Source: Lanius collurio (Eukaryota; Chordata; Aves; Passeriformes; Laniidae). From it: 64,000 nt of DNA. The stretch spans positions 28,602,605 through 28,666,604 of the forward strand of contig JACBWW010000002.1 in assembly GCA_020086605.1 (NCBI GenBank), written 5' to 3'. The notes below the pieces were generated by a model. It did not search any database. It saw only the letters and a list, made by a program, of their open reading frames with translations, and had not been told where the DNA came from. Below, one piece after another: positions 1 to 12,600 of this stretch (position 1 is the stretch's first letter; each line of letters opens with the position of its first letter). Position numbers and translations under genes: made by a program.

Positions 1-1365
1 CCTGTAATAAGTGAGTTTCTGTGGGCCTGTGTGTAAAACTGCATTCTGTGACTGAAAGATGAGTCAATACAGTGTTCTTTTAGTGTTCCAAATCATCCAT
101 GGAAGGCAAAACTGAGCCTCTGTAGACTATAAATATCTTTCTGTATCTTCATTGCTAAACATCCTCCATCTAGAAACTTCAGCTCAGAAGATGAAACAAT
201 ATTTCTTCTTTTATAGGTGTTATGCTCATGAAAGCTTGGGAAAGAGCAATTTTGCTTCTGATCTACTACTTTTTTAACTGCAGGCTTGGAACTGGCATCA
301 CTTGTCATCCCAAACAACGCTCTGAACCTTGGGGTTTTTTAAGTTTGATGGTATCAACTGAGAAATGATAGCAAAAGACAGCAGACAAACCCAGCTAGTC
401 TGGCCCATGAAGTTTGTGTTAGATATGCATCAATACATCAGATTCATTTTTTAAAAGCTACAATTTATTATTATTTTAGAATTACTTGTGGATTTACAAA
501 TTCTCTTGCAGGTTGTACTGGACACATAACTGAAAGGATAATGTGTTTAAAAAGGTGTGATTGTTTATGTATTCAAAATTTGGGTTGTGGCGAAAACCGG
601 CATATTAAATGGAGCTGATTTGTACATTGCCCTCTGCAACACACACAAAAAAAAGAGCTATGTAGATCTATGGTGAAATTTTCAAAAATAGCAAGGCTAA
701 GCACATCCTACAAAGTTTAGTCCTTGGATGCTAAAATTAGAGCTGACCAAAGTCACTGGTCACTTCAAAACCTTTGTGCCAGTAGAACTAGTCATTATGG
801 TCACTTCTTTATACATCTTGGCTCTAGATCTTGACTTTAATATTAACTGAGATGAATGAGGGCTTTTTTTGGGACAAAACAGCATCTAGAATGACAACTG
901 CATTGCTGTGATAGTGGCCACTTCTATTACCAGAACAGACTGGTAATTGTTTCTGTTGATTGTTTCTCTTGTTAATTGTCTGTTTCTTTTTTTTAGCTTC
1001 TCAGGTACTTTCCAGCATGGATCAGCTCTTCTGATCTTGCTCTGCTTTAGTAGCAGCTGAGGGAGCAACTTCAATTAAAAAAAATTTAAACAGTGATTAT
1101 CTTCTTATGACTGAGATCAGCTGACTTTTTTCTTGACCTTTATCCATGCTTTAGTGACTTTTAGACAAGTCCTCTGTTGGTAGACTGTTCAGCGTGGTAT
1201 CATCCCAGTTCTGACACACACGAGCTCTCTTGTACTGGTACATACCTGGTACTGCTATGTTCTGCCTTTCTCTCTTGCCTTCACCACTAAAAACCTCCAC
1301 TCAAGAATTCAGGTGAGTCATTCATCTTTATTTAGGCATTAATTTGACAGGTGTCTGTTTTTAAA
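1..1365. other. Unique AT-rich non-coding stretch
   Basis: No recognisable gene, RNA or transposon is seen. Short ORFs here (for example on the minus strand at 93-317 and 886-1074) have no splice context and no family resemblance. A donor-like CAG/gtgagt at about 1309 follows an open frame, but there is no convincing acceptor in front of it. Confidence 0.6.
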
Positions 1366-1420
1366 CACACACATGTACACACGTACACACGTTACACACA
1401 TATATACATATGTGTGTTGA
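1366..1420. repeat. Degenerate CA/TG microsatellite
   Basis: Alternating purine-pyrimidine sequence built from ACAC, GTAC and TATA units and ending in TGTGTGT. It is interrupted, so it is an old microsatellite rather than a pure array. Such alternating tracts can adopt Z-DNA, but nothing here shows that this one does. Confidence 0.75.
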
Positions 1421-1503
1421 CAGGTATGTAAGTTTAACATACACAGAACCCATATAAAACTATGTTGATAAATATTTTATTTAAAACAAAACCCCATGTA
1501 AGT

Positions 1504-1521
1504 AAAAAAAAAAAAAAAAAA
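1504..1521 (+). repeat. Poly(A) tract, 18 bp
   Basis: Uninterrupted run of A. No retroposed body is recognisable upstream (only the CA-rich stretch and unique sequence), so it is recorded as simple sequence and not as the tail of a retroposon. Confidence 0.85.
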
Positions 1522-1812
1522 GCTAAATTAAACCCGTGGGCTCCTGTCAGCTTCCTGGTATCTTTTCACTGTCCTTCAGATATGGTTGCAGTGCACATGA
1601 TGGTATTGTTCTGCTGGATGATCACCTGTTGCTAGTATTTGAATTAAGGACATTTTTCAGAATAAAATGTTAATCTCTCTTTCATCATCTGCTTTCCCTG
1701 CACCAATTTCCTGGCAATTGGACATTTTCAAATATAAATGAACACCATTATAAACTAATCAAGCTGTTCTAACTGCAGAGAGGAAAAGGAGAAGAAAAGG
1801 AATGGACTCTAA

Positions 1813-2460
1813 CATAAAATCATAAAATCACCGAATTTAAGAATGGCTAAGGTTGGAAGGCACATTAAAGATCATCTAGTTCCAACACTCCTGCCATGGG
1901 ACACCAGGGACATTGTCTACTAAACTGAGTTGCTCGAAGCCCTGTCCATCCTGGCAGTGAACTGTTCTGGGGATGAAGCATCCACAGCTTCTTTGGGCAA
2001 CCTGTTCTAGTGCCCCACCTCTCTCATAGTGAAGAATTTCTTCCTAATAACTAAACTAAATTTACCCTCCTTCTTCTTAATATCATTCTCCCCTTGTTCT
2101 GTCACTACATGTCAATGCAAGTCTCTCTCCTACTCTCTTTTAGTACCCATTTAGGTGCTAGAAGGCTGCTGTAAGGTCTCCCTGGAGCCTTCTTTTTTCC
2201 AGGCTGAAAACCACCAATTCTCTCAGCCTTTCCTCATATAAGAGGTGCTCCATCCCTCTAATCATCTTGGCGGTCCTTCTCTGGGCTTTCTCCAGCAGTT
2301 CCATGTCATTCCTGTGCTGAAAACCCCAGAGCTGGATGTAGCTCTCCAGGTGGGGTCTCACCAGAGCAGAGTAGCAAAATCCTCTTCCTCGACCTGCTGG
2401 CCACACTGCTTTGGAAGCAGCCCAGGATATGGTTGGCTGTCTGAGCTGCAAGCGCACAAC
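1813..2460 (-). mobile_element. CR1 LINE, 5'-truncated 3' end, antisense
   Basis: The left edge carries a decayed ATCATAAAATCAC motif, the reverse complement of the CR1 3' tail, followed by the conserved antisense 3'UTR phrases (GGTTGGAAGG, GATCATCTAGTTCCAAC). Further right, antisense CR1 coding sequence encodes the end of the reverse-transcriptase protein. The element is cut off near the conserved CTGCAAGCGCAC segment, which is typical 5' truncation during target-primed reverse transcription. The copy is about 650 bp against roughly 4.5 kb for a full element and cannot move on its own. No target-site duplication was resolved by eye. Confidence 0.93.
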
Positions 2461-2466
2461 TTTCAC
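2158..2466 (-). pseudogene. CR1 ORF2 C-terminal remnant (reverse transcriptase)
   Basis: A 102-codon open stretch inside the CR1 copy. It shows the CR1 reverse-transcriptase C-terminal signature: SALVRPHLE, then a tryptophan-containing segment (LWGFQHRND), MELLEKAQRRTAKMI and YEERLRELVVFSLEKRRLQG. This is the thumb/C-terminal end of the LINE polymerase; the endonuclease and catalytic RT motifs are absent because the copy is 5'-truncated. The ATG is fortuitous. It is a dead fragment, not a host gene. Confidence 0.9.
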
Positions 2467-5400
2467 AACTGCCCATCTGGCATACCCTCATGAATACCTG
2501 TGAGATTCTTGGAAGACTATAAAGCAGAATTTTCTAAGAATGTGGCTGTTTGACAAAACCTGAAATTCTGGAAATAGGGGTTACAAGGTTGACCATTGCA
2601 GGCTAAGCATTGTTTCAAAACAAACAGGTTTGTATGAAAATTCATGACTACAGAGTCCACAGATTCTCCTGCAGCACCAAGTGAAAACATGGAAACACAA
2701 ATCTCTTCCCAGGAGAAATGGGCTTCCGTGGCAGAAAGCAGTGATTTCTATTTCAGATAAAATGGTAGAATCTGAGTTTGATTTTCAGGACCATCTACAT
2801 TGTCACTAGATGGCACATTGGTCTAAACTTTCAGCTCATAGAGCACCTGTATGGACAAACAGCAAGTCATAGATGGGAACCAGCTAGTAACTACGTAGTT
2901 ACTTGCTCTGTGTGTGCACATCTGTATGTACACATGCCAGCGTGTACAAGTCCCAGGCGTGACATAAAGGAACAGAGTTGTGTGGGTGCTTTTTCTGAGA
3001 TTCCTTCTCTGTGTATAATGCAGTTACATTAGATAGAGACACTTGATATTTATGTAGTGGTGTTCAAGGCAGGGATGGGGAGACAAAAACCATCAAGATG
3101 TGTGTCTGATTACCGTCTGTACATACTTTTCTGTTTAACGCTTGAAGCAGGTGAAGGGCAGGTCTGTCTGTGCACTTCAGTGCCGCCTTGAAGCAGTTTT
3201 TGTTATCTAGGACCTCATATTTAAAAGAATGTGCAATGGACCTTAGGAACACTACTCTTAAATGACTAACAAAGTGGTCTGTGCAGAACAGGTGGCAAGG
3301 ATTTTTATATCAGTTTGCAGGTAGAGGAGTAGGCTCCCTCCAGTGTCTCAATAAGGTGCTTTCAGACGTTATTTTAGACATCTTTTCCTGAAATTTGAAA
3401 AAGAGGCAACGTGTCAGACCCCATAACACTCCATTTTGTGTTGTGTTGTGTATCTATTGTCTTTTTTTTAAGCCACGAATAAGTGCTTCATATTCCTAAC
3501 TACTGCCATTTCCCCCTGCCCTGTCCCTGCTCCTGCCATTCTTCATCAAGGAACCATTTGCAGGCTGAGAAACCCACTGCAGCTTACAGAAATGGGTAAC
3601 TTGTGCATGAATTTCTGCAATGCAGTGTGACCAGCAACACATTTCAGAGATTTTTCTCGTTTGTGGAAAGCACCTTCTTTTTCAACAATTGCTAATGCAT
3701 TCACTTTCTTTTCCAAGATTTTTATGCCTTCTTGAAGAAGATACGTGCAGAGGTTACCTTACCTGCCCTCTTTTGCTTATGACTATCTTTTTACCTATTT
3801 TTCTGCTGTTGTTTACCCCATGAGTCTGGTTATTTGTACACTGAGAAAGTCCTTGGTTTTGGGATTTGAAACTGCTGGGAACATTGATTATCAGAAGTAA
3901 TTTCAAATTCTAAATTCTCAAAAGAAACTGAGGGCTAGTACATATTAAAACCACAGGATTAAGGTCTATCTATGGAGAAAGTGTTGCATTTATTTTATTA
4001 ATAACATTCAATTTACCCTAACTTCTCTGCCCACTGGAAAAAGCCAGGCATATTGAGAAGCTTGCTAAAGTATAGAAAAATTTTCATTCTTCGTAAGGCT
4101 GTTCTGTACTGGAGCAGGAAATTCATGGGAGACTCAGCACATCAGGTTCATTTTGAATTCTACAGTGCAGTAAAACCAATCTTGATCCTAGACAAATTAA
4201 GTGGCTTTCCATTCCCTCCAATTACTTTTTTTCCCTTTTTGTATTATGTATTTTTGTCCTGAGATGTGGGACTGGCCATTTATAATAGCATACATTAAGT
4301 GGAAATTCAGATTCAGATAAAATCCAGGGAAAAATGGTTATTAATTTAACAACTATTCTTTTTCTTTCACATTACAGAAATTGATTTTGGTAAAAGACCT
4401 TTACCATTGGTGCACTTTTAAAATTAGAGGTACATCTCTGCAGTTGGATTCATTCTTCTCCTTAATTCTGAAATATGATTTGATTTTTACCAAGTCTGGG
4501 AAAGTCTTGAAGTTTTAACCTTCAGAAATTAGCTAATAGTTCTGCTGTGAGCTTTGGGTAGGAATTCAAAGGGCTGTCTCAGTTCTTGAAGCAGGGAAAA
4601 GTTGTAGGGACAGCCACCATTGGTAGCGGCTTTTCCCAGCAATTTCTTTAAGATGAGCTTTATCTGGCTGAGAGTGATTCCCTCATTTTATATAATCATG
4701 AGGAAAGAAAAACAGATGGAGGTGACCACATGGTGCAGATTGGGGTAAACAGAGGCATATGTCAATGTACCTTTTTTGTATTAGTGGACAGTTTGTCCGG
4801 TGGAAGAGAAACCAAATGTGAGCCTTGCTTATCATCTGTATCTGAGCATGGGAAGGAGTCAAGATTTGTTGGTTTGTGTTTTCAAGGCTGCATGTATCTG
4901 GGATGAAAAATATGAACGTCTTAGATAAATGAGACGTCTTGTTCTGTTTGGTGGGACAAAATTAGCCAGAAAGAAAAGTCATGCATGAGTACCCCACAAG
5001 GAACCCTGACAACATGGAGATAACCTGTCTTTTTAGGGCTGTTCATCCATTTTTCTTGTAGTCCTCAAAATTTCTCAGAAGTCAGTGGAATATTTGGTCA
5101 CTGAATTTAGGATCAGATCTTAGACCTCTTCTAAGAGACATTAATCTGATACCTTTTCAGGAACCTGAAAAATGGCATACTTTTGGTTTTGCTCTGATTA
5201 CTTGTTGATAATAGATGTTTTCACTCTGGTGAAATAATGAAAATTGACAGCTTTATCAGTAAAGAAAAATCATAAAAGATAAAGAGAACATCCAGGCAGA
5301 TGAAAATCACAATGAAGAAAGACTCAGTGCACTAAAGGTTAAGGGGCTTCTTTTTCCTCTCTAGGCAACTTAAAATACTGAAAACTTAAACCTTCCTCAT

Positions 5401-5570
5401 AGGTGATAAATAATGTCAGACAAAATCCTTTCTGAAACTATTATTTTGGAATTAGCTATCAAATATATCAATAGTTTCACTCCAGTACCTTTCATTACCG
5501 CAAAGTTAATGGAAAAATTATTGATTGGTAGTTCAAACCATACAAATTAACTTTGTGCAACAGTAGCATA
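2461..5570. other. Unique non-coding stretch
   Basis: No gene, RNA or transposon is recognised. It contains one perfect 18-bp palindrome (2886-2903). ORFs of 60-85 codons occur on both strands without coding character or splice context. Confidence 0.55.
2886..2903. repeat. Perfect 18-bp palindrome
   Basis: AGTAACTACGTAGTTACT equals its own reverse complement and is centred on a TACGTA core. There is no spacer, so it is more like a dimeric protein-binding site than a hairpin. Palindromes of this size are expected occasionally by chance in 64 kb. Confidence 0.7.
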
Positions 5571-5573
5571 CAG

Positions 5574-5730
5574 GGTTTAACTACCCATGAGGAGGCCCTT
5601 CGCTGGTATGGACATTTCTGTTTCAGGGAACACTGCCACAGCAATATCTTTCACACTGTGCCATACTACAACGTAGGCTTTGTTGACAAGACACCTTATT
5701 TAATTTACAGTCCTTGGAATAATGTTACTG
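5574..5730 (+). other. Weak candidate exon or chance open segment
   Basis: A 157-bp segment bounded by an AG acceptor dinucleotide (preceding tract poor in pyrimidines) and a good donor (ACTG/gtaagg). One frame is open throughout (52 codons plus one base) and reads as an aromatic- and histidine-rich peptide (for example LRWYGHFCFREH and GFVDKTPYLIYSPWNN). I recognise no family. The poor acceptor makes chance the default explanation. Confidence 0.15.
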
Positions 5731-5789
5731 GTAAGGGACTATTTCATATGAGGAAAGCATCTGCTACCTCTGTGCTGAAACTGTAACCC

Positions 5790-8700
5790 GACTGCTTCCA
5801 AATGCCTCCAAGAAGGTTCAAACTGGAGAGCAAAAGATGCCTTATTCTGAATGTCAGACTTGCTTGATGCAGCACTTTCCTCATTGTTTTCTTTATCAGC
5901 AGCTCACAGAACCTCTGTATGGCTTGGGCAGTAGCTTGTAACAAGGTGCTGCTGGGGCTCATTTCTAGGCAGTAGCCCAGCTTAGTAAATTCCCCATCAT
6001 GTGAGTCTGCATGTGTTTTATTATGTTTATTCCCTGATGGTGGCATTCATATAAATTAGGTGCTCTGCAAAAAACCTTACATTTCTTTGATTTTGAAGAT
6101 GGTTTTCCAAAATCTTGGTATCAGTCATATCCCCCAAAGTATTTCCTTTTGTACCTTAAAAATTTATTTCCAATAAAAGTGAGCACAAATATGTTAGCTG
6201 AAGTTTAGAGAAGGAAGAAAGTGAAATAGTGGCAATGCAGGGTTTTAGAAATCATGCATGTTCTTCAGTTGCATCAGCTACTTTCTCCCTAGTCTGTTTC
6301 TTGGAGGAACTATAACTGTGAAAACATGTAAAATTTATTTTCCTTCTCCCTGTTTACTTAGGGAAAAGCCCGATGGCAGTATTCTATATTAACATGCTTA
6401 TCCCACTTAAACTGTCATATAAGCAATGAGGACTTTTCGTTTTCTCTTTGAGGAATGCCCAGTGTCTGAACTGTCATCTACACAGAGAAGAAAACACTTC
6501 AGCATAGGTTCACCAGCAGACCAGATACATGTCAGCATAAGAGCGAAACCCTCAGAAGGCCAGGTTCAGTTTAACAACAGAACATACTTATCACTTGATC
6601 CTCTTTTGAGCAAAACATCTACTTCATAATATCACATGGATTATACGACATTTTAGGTGACAGTTGATTCAGAAACACAGCTGCTCAAACAAATTTTATC
6701 TGCTGATGTGTGGCTGCAACATTAATTTTGTCTTTACTTTGAGCTGTTTATTACAAGTTAATCATTAATCACAGATAATGACTGATACCCTGAAGGTTAA
6801 TGCTTGAATGCATTCTTCTAAAATTTGAAAATATTTCTGTGTTGAAGCATATTCCACTGCCATGCAAAATAGAACTACACAAATGTTGTGATTCTGATAT
6901 AAGGGTACTGCTGATGTAAGTCTAATTAACATACTCCAGATGTCAGAAGTATTAAAATCTGTCTGTCATCTGCATAATGGATGATTTGTTACGCCAAGCA
7001 AAATACCTGGTTTTCAGATAACCAGATTTTTAAAAAACAAAACAGTTCTATTTTCATCACAGAGCATAATGAATACTCCAGAAGAGTCATACTGTCAGTA
7101 AGATTCATTCCACTGGGGAAAGTTAGTGTTGTTCCACCTATTTATGTCAAGAAATACCTGATTTGTGTTCCAACTCTGTAGAGCCTGGCATTAGCTCTCT
7201 CCTTGCTACCCCAAATCTTCCAAACACTTGTTTTTAACAAATATCACCACCCATAAAATATTCATGCTTCATAGCAGCAATAATTCTTTACTCCTCACCA
7301 AATAAATGTAGTTAAACCATCAGTTGAAGGCTCTCTTGGCCCCAGGGACAGTTTAACATAAGCTTTATTAAGATGTCTTGGTATATGTGCAGTGTTGTTT
7401 AGTGATATCATGGCTGTATTTCAAGCCTCTAACAAGGCAGTTCACATCAGGAGAGCACAGTGAAGGGGTTGTCGTGCTGCCTCCTGCAGCACCTCTTTAC
7501 AGACTGTTGTGGTGTAGCCCATGTGCAGACTCTGAATGCTCTGGGACATAACTGTGCTTGTCTTCTTTCTGCTGACAGTACTACAAGCTCCAGAGCTTCT
7601 GGAAGAATCTGACTGATTATGTCTCAGCTATGAGAATATAAAAATACAATGAAAACTAGCTTTCAGATCTGTTCTCATGCCACAGACTTGAAAAAAAAAC
7701 TAAATTAGCATAGTGTGTCTAAACTTGTCACGCACAATGAGGAGTAAACAAGGAACTTCAAAGATAAGCAAGAGGAATATCTTTAAATAGCTGAAAGGTG
7801 GATGAAGTAAACATCTGCTGATTAAAAAACGAGGTCATTAATAAAAGAAGGTTATTGAATTAGTCATCCCCTTTCTGTCTATGGGATATTAAACAGTTGC
7901 AAAGCTAAATACAGAGGCAGTGCAACTGAGGATTAACTCTTGGTCGAGGCACTCTCAACAGCATGAGACACAGAGCAGTGCCTGTACTGATTCTGCTCTC
8001 CCTCACAGTAGTTTTGTAGTGGTGCAACCCTAATGAAATTTTAGCTTTCCTTGGTTCCAAACCAATGAGTTAATTTCACAAATGCAAATTAGGGGTCTGA
8101 GGCTCTTCCTGTACAGAACTGGCTCCTGACATTAGACTGTGGTGCAGGATGGAGAGGTGCCCTTCTTTTAAATAAAGTGAATTGATTTCAACTGTATTTC
8201 ACAGAACTGTGGATAAAATAATATTCACCAAATCAGAAGGGAATTCAAATTCTTTAGCACAAAGAGAGCAATGAATATTTACATATTAAAGGTGTTAGTG
8301 TTCTTCTATTTAAAACAATAATTTTTCACTGCATGCATCTCTACACCCATTCAAGCTAAGAAAGCCAAAGACCTCAGAGCCACTATAGTTACCCCTCTAG
8401 AGAATTTATCTGAAAAATGTTATGAGGTGATTTTCCTCCTCAAAGTCACTTCTCAGAGGAACACCCTGGTTTTCACTTAAAATATGCCAATAATGTAGCA
8501 ATGATGTTTCAGGTTCTGTACTGAGGCTTTTTCCTCCAGTCTCAAGTACATCCCAGTCTCTTACTTTCACTTCTGTACACATTCAGCTTCCAATAAGACT
8601 GTCAAGGAGATGAAAGTGACTGCCTCAAGGACAGACAACCCCAGCCCTTATTATTGCTACAGCATCTTGGTTCTGTATCTTCTGACCACTCTGTCCCTCT

Positions 8701-9590
8701 TCTTCCTGGGAGATAGATGCTACTTTTGAAAGCCTTATTCAGCATTAAAGGCCCACTCTTTCCTACAGAGTACCAGCAAGGATCTGCTGATTTCTGATGG
8801 TCAGGTAACACCCATTACAGAAAGCGAAGGTTGTGTTCCTATGCAGATAATTGCTCAGAGAGGGATAGTTTAACTTTGGTGAACAGATGAAGAGAATAGG
8901 CCAAGCACCATCATTTTGGCTTCAGTAACAAAACAATTAGTCTTCATAATGCAATCTCACTAAACTGGGCTTTCATAGGTTTGAGTAACAGTGCAATCAT
9001 GAAAGACAAAATGCAGTAGCCAGCAGCCCAACAAAGCCTCCTATTTGTGCAATTTGAAGATGTGATTGACAGTGCTCCAGCATTTGATCTTCAGCAGCAA
9101 TTCCCAACTGGCCTGTGATGCATTAGGGCTATTGTTACATTTATGAAGTAGCAATACATCTAATGCTTGGATTGTGTTTTTTCCAGTTTCTTTTGTCTTG
9201 GGGAGTGACCACCTTGGGGTGGGTGATGCTGGAAATACAGTGTTGGGAAAGACATGCAGAATAATTAAGCCAAACACACCTGGCAAAACACATAATTTCC
9301 CCTTCTAGTGGATTCAGTACTGAGCTACCAAGAAATCCTTCTCTCTTTCCACCAAAGATGCCTTCACATTCATTTTTTAATTACAAGTCCAACTTTGTTT
9401 ATTGATTTAAGTACATTTACTTGTCATCAAGATTTTCCTAAGTTACCATGTTCAAGCACGTGTTCTCAGTGCTTTAAATGCAAGAAAGAGGAAGCCACTG
9501 ATCTGCAAAAAGTTTTCATAAAATGTGCAGACACACACAAAAGCTCACACAATTTACATGAACCAATTAAACGGCACACTATGCCCCTAA
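5790..9590. other. Unique non-coding stretch
   Basis: No gene or transposon recognised. A 67-codon ATG-initiated ORF at 6426-6629 (+) and a TAAT-rich patch at about 6700-6790 are the only items of note. A 36-bp segment at about 8770-8804 with a good acceptor (ctctttcctacag) and a gtaaca donor has one open frame, but it is too short to support. Confidence 0.5.
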
Positions 9591-9594
9591 TAAG

Positions 9595-9940
9595 CAAGCT
9601 TGAATATAAAATTAATTGATATTTTATTTGCTAAATGAATTGACCTTTACCAACACAATCTATAAAATCAGTTTAGCATGCTATAACCCTTGCAGATTGG
9701 CAGTCTTTTCACACCAGGAGTCTAAAAAATAAGCACAACAGGCATTTCAGTACCCAGTAACATATCATTAAAACATATCCCAAGGCCTTTCACAATCCAT
9801 AAACAGTGCAAGCATTAGCAATCGATTGCTCATTATAACCACCACATGGCCTGGATGTTATCTTGCACAGCATCTTAATTTTCCTTGACCCCAGCTCCAT
9901 ATTGCTCAGGAGAGGCCCCTTATGTGAATCGGTGAAAAAT
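9595..9940. promoter_or_regulatory. Possible conserved non-coding element
   Basis: No long open frame. The sequence is moderately AT-rich and non-repetitive, with many homeodomain-type cores (TTAATTG, CTAAATG), an AATCGATT core and an intact CACATGG E-box-like site. This texture is common in vertebrate long-range enhancers. No alignment was available, so this is an inference from composition only. Confidence 0.2.
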
Positions 9941-11509
9941 TCCTTCAACAGAGAACTTTAGCATGCCAAATATTTCTCTTTAGTTTTGGAAACATGGTAT
10001 CTTGGTGTGAACTTGCAGTTCTGTGGAACGTTTGTAATATTTGAACTTTGTGTTTCTGAATCAAGTGCCATTTTTCCTTCAGTGTCTCAAAGAGCACCGA
10101 ATGCTGAAGGCATATTTGAATTTCTCTGCAGTTGCATGGTTTATACACAGACTTTTGCTAGCAACTGGGAAAGAAAAGAGAGAAGTCACAAAACAAAAGT
10201 AGTCAAACTCATGACTGCCTCATCACTGACACACTCAAAGAATATGAATGCCAGATGTTCTGACAATCCTGTGCTGCAACTTGGCAGTGCTTTGCAGTGA
10301 TGTTCATGTGGTTTCCCAAATCCACAACACTCTACTCCCCGTGATTAACAAGCCTCTTGGCTTTTGTCTGAGCACGAACTACATGCATCTGAGTTATGCT
10401 ACAGGGTGAAAGCCACTTTATCTGAAAACCATAATTAATTTCAGGTATGTTCCAAAGAAGAGCTGCCATTTGGTAATAGCAATATAACTTCAGCACTAGC
10501 AACAAAACAGGTGCTTGCCAGTGGTTCATTAGCCATGCAGCTGTAGTGGTCTGGGAAAGCTGTACCTTAGATGGCAATAGAAACCCACATTTGAGTGTTG
10601 GGGTGGAAAAGGTCTTTTTCCGACCCCGTGGCTTTGTCTCTGGTGCAAAACTGATCTGGGTTAAGACATGAGATTAGATAAAGTATCATTAACTTTCCCA
10701 ATGCATAGTTCCTGACATAATTTTGGTTTGTGACAAGTAGGACTCTCTGAGACTATGCCTAGGAACAGTCCAGGGAAAAGAATGTGCCAGAGTCTATTTT
10801 CAATACATTGTGTGAACAGCACTGCTTAAGGTTTACTTATTTTAGTCCTTCACTATCCTCCAGCAAGCTTGTACACTCAGATGATCCTACCTCAGAGAGG
10901 CAAGAAGAGACACATTTTGTCTCACCCTAAAAAAACACCTGTCTGATGTGTGGCAGCATGGCCTCTGAGAACTGAAAATTAAACTCCTCATAGAAGCCAG
11001 AGGTGAGTGTTGGTTAGATGCTACTCACTGGAAATGTAGGCCAAGTCACTCAGATTCTAGGCCAATGACCCATACAGGGGCTTTATTTTATTTACAAGAA
11101 TAGCCTACCCATCTACTTTCTAGGAAGAATGAGCTGTTCTTAGCCAAGTTGTGTCTAGAAATGAGTGTGATTCTACTGTGCTACAGTTCTTCAGTGAAAA
11201 GAGAGATTGACTGGACACAGAGCAGCACATTATATTTTTCAGCAAAGTATTTTCATCACCTCTGTCCGTTTTGTTTCTATTTTCTAATATTATAGAATCT
11301 TAGTTTTCTGACTGATTACTCTCACAAATAGAAATATTAAGACTGTACTTAAGCAGAATATCACCAAAACACACCTAGTCTTGGCCAAGGAAATACCATC
11401 AGTGTATTAAGCCAAACAAGCTACACGCAGTAGACAGTGGACTAAAACAAATTCTGTCCTCGGGGCTGTTCAGGAAAGACTATGCATGCTCATTTCTTGA
11501 AAAGCACCA
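9941..11509. other. Unique non-coding stretch
   Basis: Nothing recognisable. Short ORFs on both strands (9945-10148, 9986-10300, 10332-10577) overlap each other and lack splice signals. Confidence 0.5.
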
Positions 11510-11932
11510 TTCTGGGTTTTTCTGGGAAGGAGATAATTTTCTTCACAGCAGCCTCTTTGGTACTATATTTTAAATGGTTGACTAAAACAGTGTTTTAGCT
11601 GTTGCTGAATTTTTTTTATACAGTGCCAAAGCCTTCCCTGTTTGTCACTTTGTGATCCCGGTGGAGTAGGCTGAGGGAGAGCAACAGGTTGGGATGGGAC
11701 ACAGCCCCGGGACAGCTGACGCCAGCTGACCAAAGGGATATTCTAGACCGTATAGTGTCATGCTTAGCAGAAAAATAGAGGGAAGTTTTTCCAAAACAAC
11801 TGTTTATTGGTGACAATCTGGGCATTGGTGTGATGGTAGTGAGTGATTGCCTTTGTATCACTTGGGTAGTTTTCTGTTTTAGTATTTTTTGTGTTTGTTT
11901 TCTTGGTTTTTTTCCCATTACCTTCACTTATT
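11510..11932 (+). mobile_element. ERVL-like LTR, 3' end lost in assembly gap
   Basis: The sequence follows the order of a common avian class III LTR: a 5' start resembling CTGG(T)TTTxxCTGGG then AATTTTCTTCACAG, an AAAACAGTG/TTTTAGCTGTTGCTGA block, CCAAAGCCTT, then GGGACACAGCCCCGGGACAG, CTGACCAAAGGGATATTC, TGTCATGCTTAG and GTGAGTGATTGC/ATCACTTG. It is diverged and has internal deletions. It stops at the run of N, so the polyadenylation-signal end and any internal retroviral sequence are unseen. The ORFs here, including 11616-11927 on the minus strand, are LTR shadows. Confidence 0.8.
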
Positions 11933-12312
11933 NNNNNNNNNNNNNNNNNNNNNNNNNNNNNNNNNNNNNNNNNNNNNNNNNNNNNNNNNNNNNNNNNNNN
12001 NNNNNNNNNNNNNNNNNNNNNNNNNNNNNNNNNNNNNNNNNNNNNNNNNNNNNNNNNNNNNNNNNNNNNNNNNNNNNNNNNNNNNNNNNNNNNNNNNNNN
12101 NNNNNNNNNNNNNNNNNNNNNNNNNNNNNNNNNNNNNNNNNNNNNNNNNNNNNNNNNNNNNNNNNNNNNNNNNNNNNNNNNNNNNNNNNNNNNNNNNNNN
12201 NNNNNNNNNNNNNNNNNNNNNNNNNNNNNNNNNNNNNNNNNNNNNNNNNNNNNNNNNNNNNNNNNNNNNNNNNNNNNNNNNNNNNNNNNNNNNNNNNNNN
12301 NNNNNNNNNNNN
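11933..12312. other. Assembly gap (380 N)
   Basis: A run of 380 unknown bases, so every open frame drawn across it is an artefact. It sits between an LTR and a GGGCA tandem array; both repetitive and G-rich sequence are usual causes of such gaps. The stated size may be an estimate. Confidence 1.
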
Positions 12313-12331
12313 AGGGCAGGGCAGGGCAGGG
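12313..12331 (+). repeat. GGGCA tandem array at gap edge (G-quadruplex motif)
   Basis: Four GGG runs separated by CA (positions 12314, 12319, 12324 and 12329), meeting the canonical G3N1-7 quadruplex pattern. The array begins at the last N, so its true length is unknown and may extend into the gap. Confidence 0.9.
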
Positions 12332-12600
12332 CCAGAGCCCATACCAGTGCTCCAGTCAGAGAGCAGGGTGGGCGAGGGGGTGGCAGGCAGGACAGCCTGG
12401 CTGGGCCATCAACCCACAGGTGAAGGCAAGGATTGGGTCTGGGGAAGGCAACCAGGGTCAGAGACAACCTCAGGGTGTTGACAGGGTCAGGATGAGGCCA
12501 GGTCAGGAAATCAGTCCATGGGACATAACCTGGATGAATGGCTTCATGGCCAGCCACACACGTCTTTAGGTGAGGAGGAGTAACAAAAACCAATATTCTG
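12332..12600. other. GC-rich block of unknown origin
   Basis: Clearly richer in G and C than the surrounding DNA, with repeated CAGG/GGCAGG words and few CpG. It could be decayed minisatellite, the far flank of the gap's repeat, or an unrecognised retroviral segment. No reading frame is convincing. Confidence 0.4.

Noticed and set aside
6426..6629. 67-codon + ORF with balanced composition
   Set aside because: No splice context, no Kozak support and no recognised domain. Length is within chance for this window.
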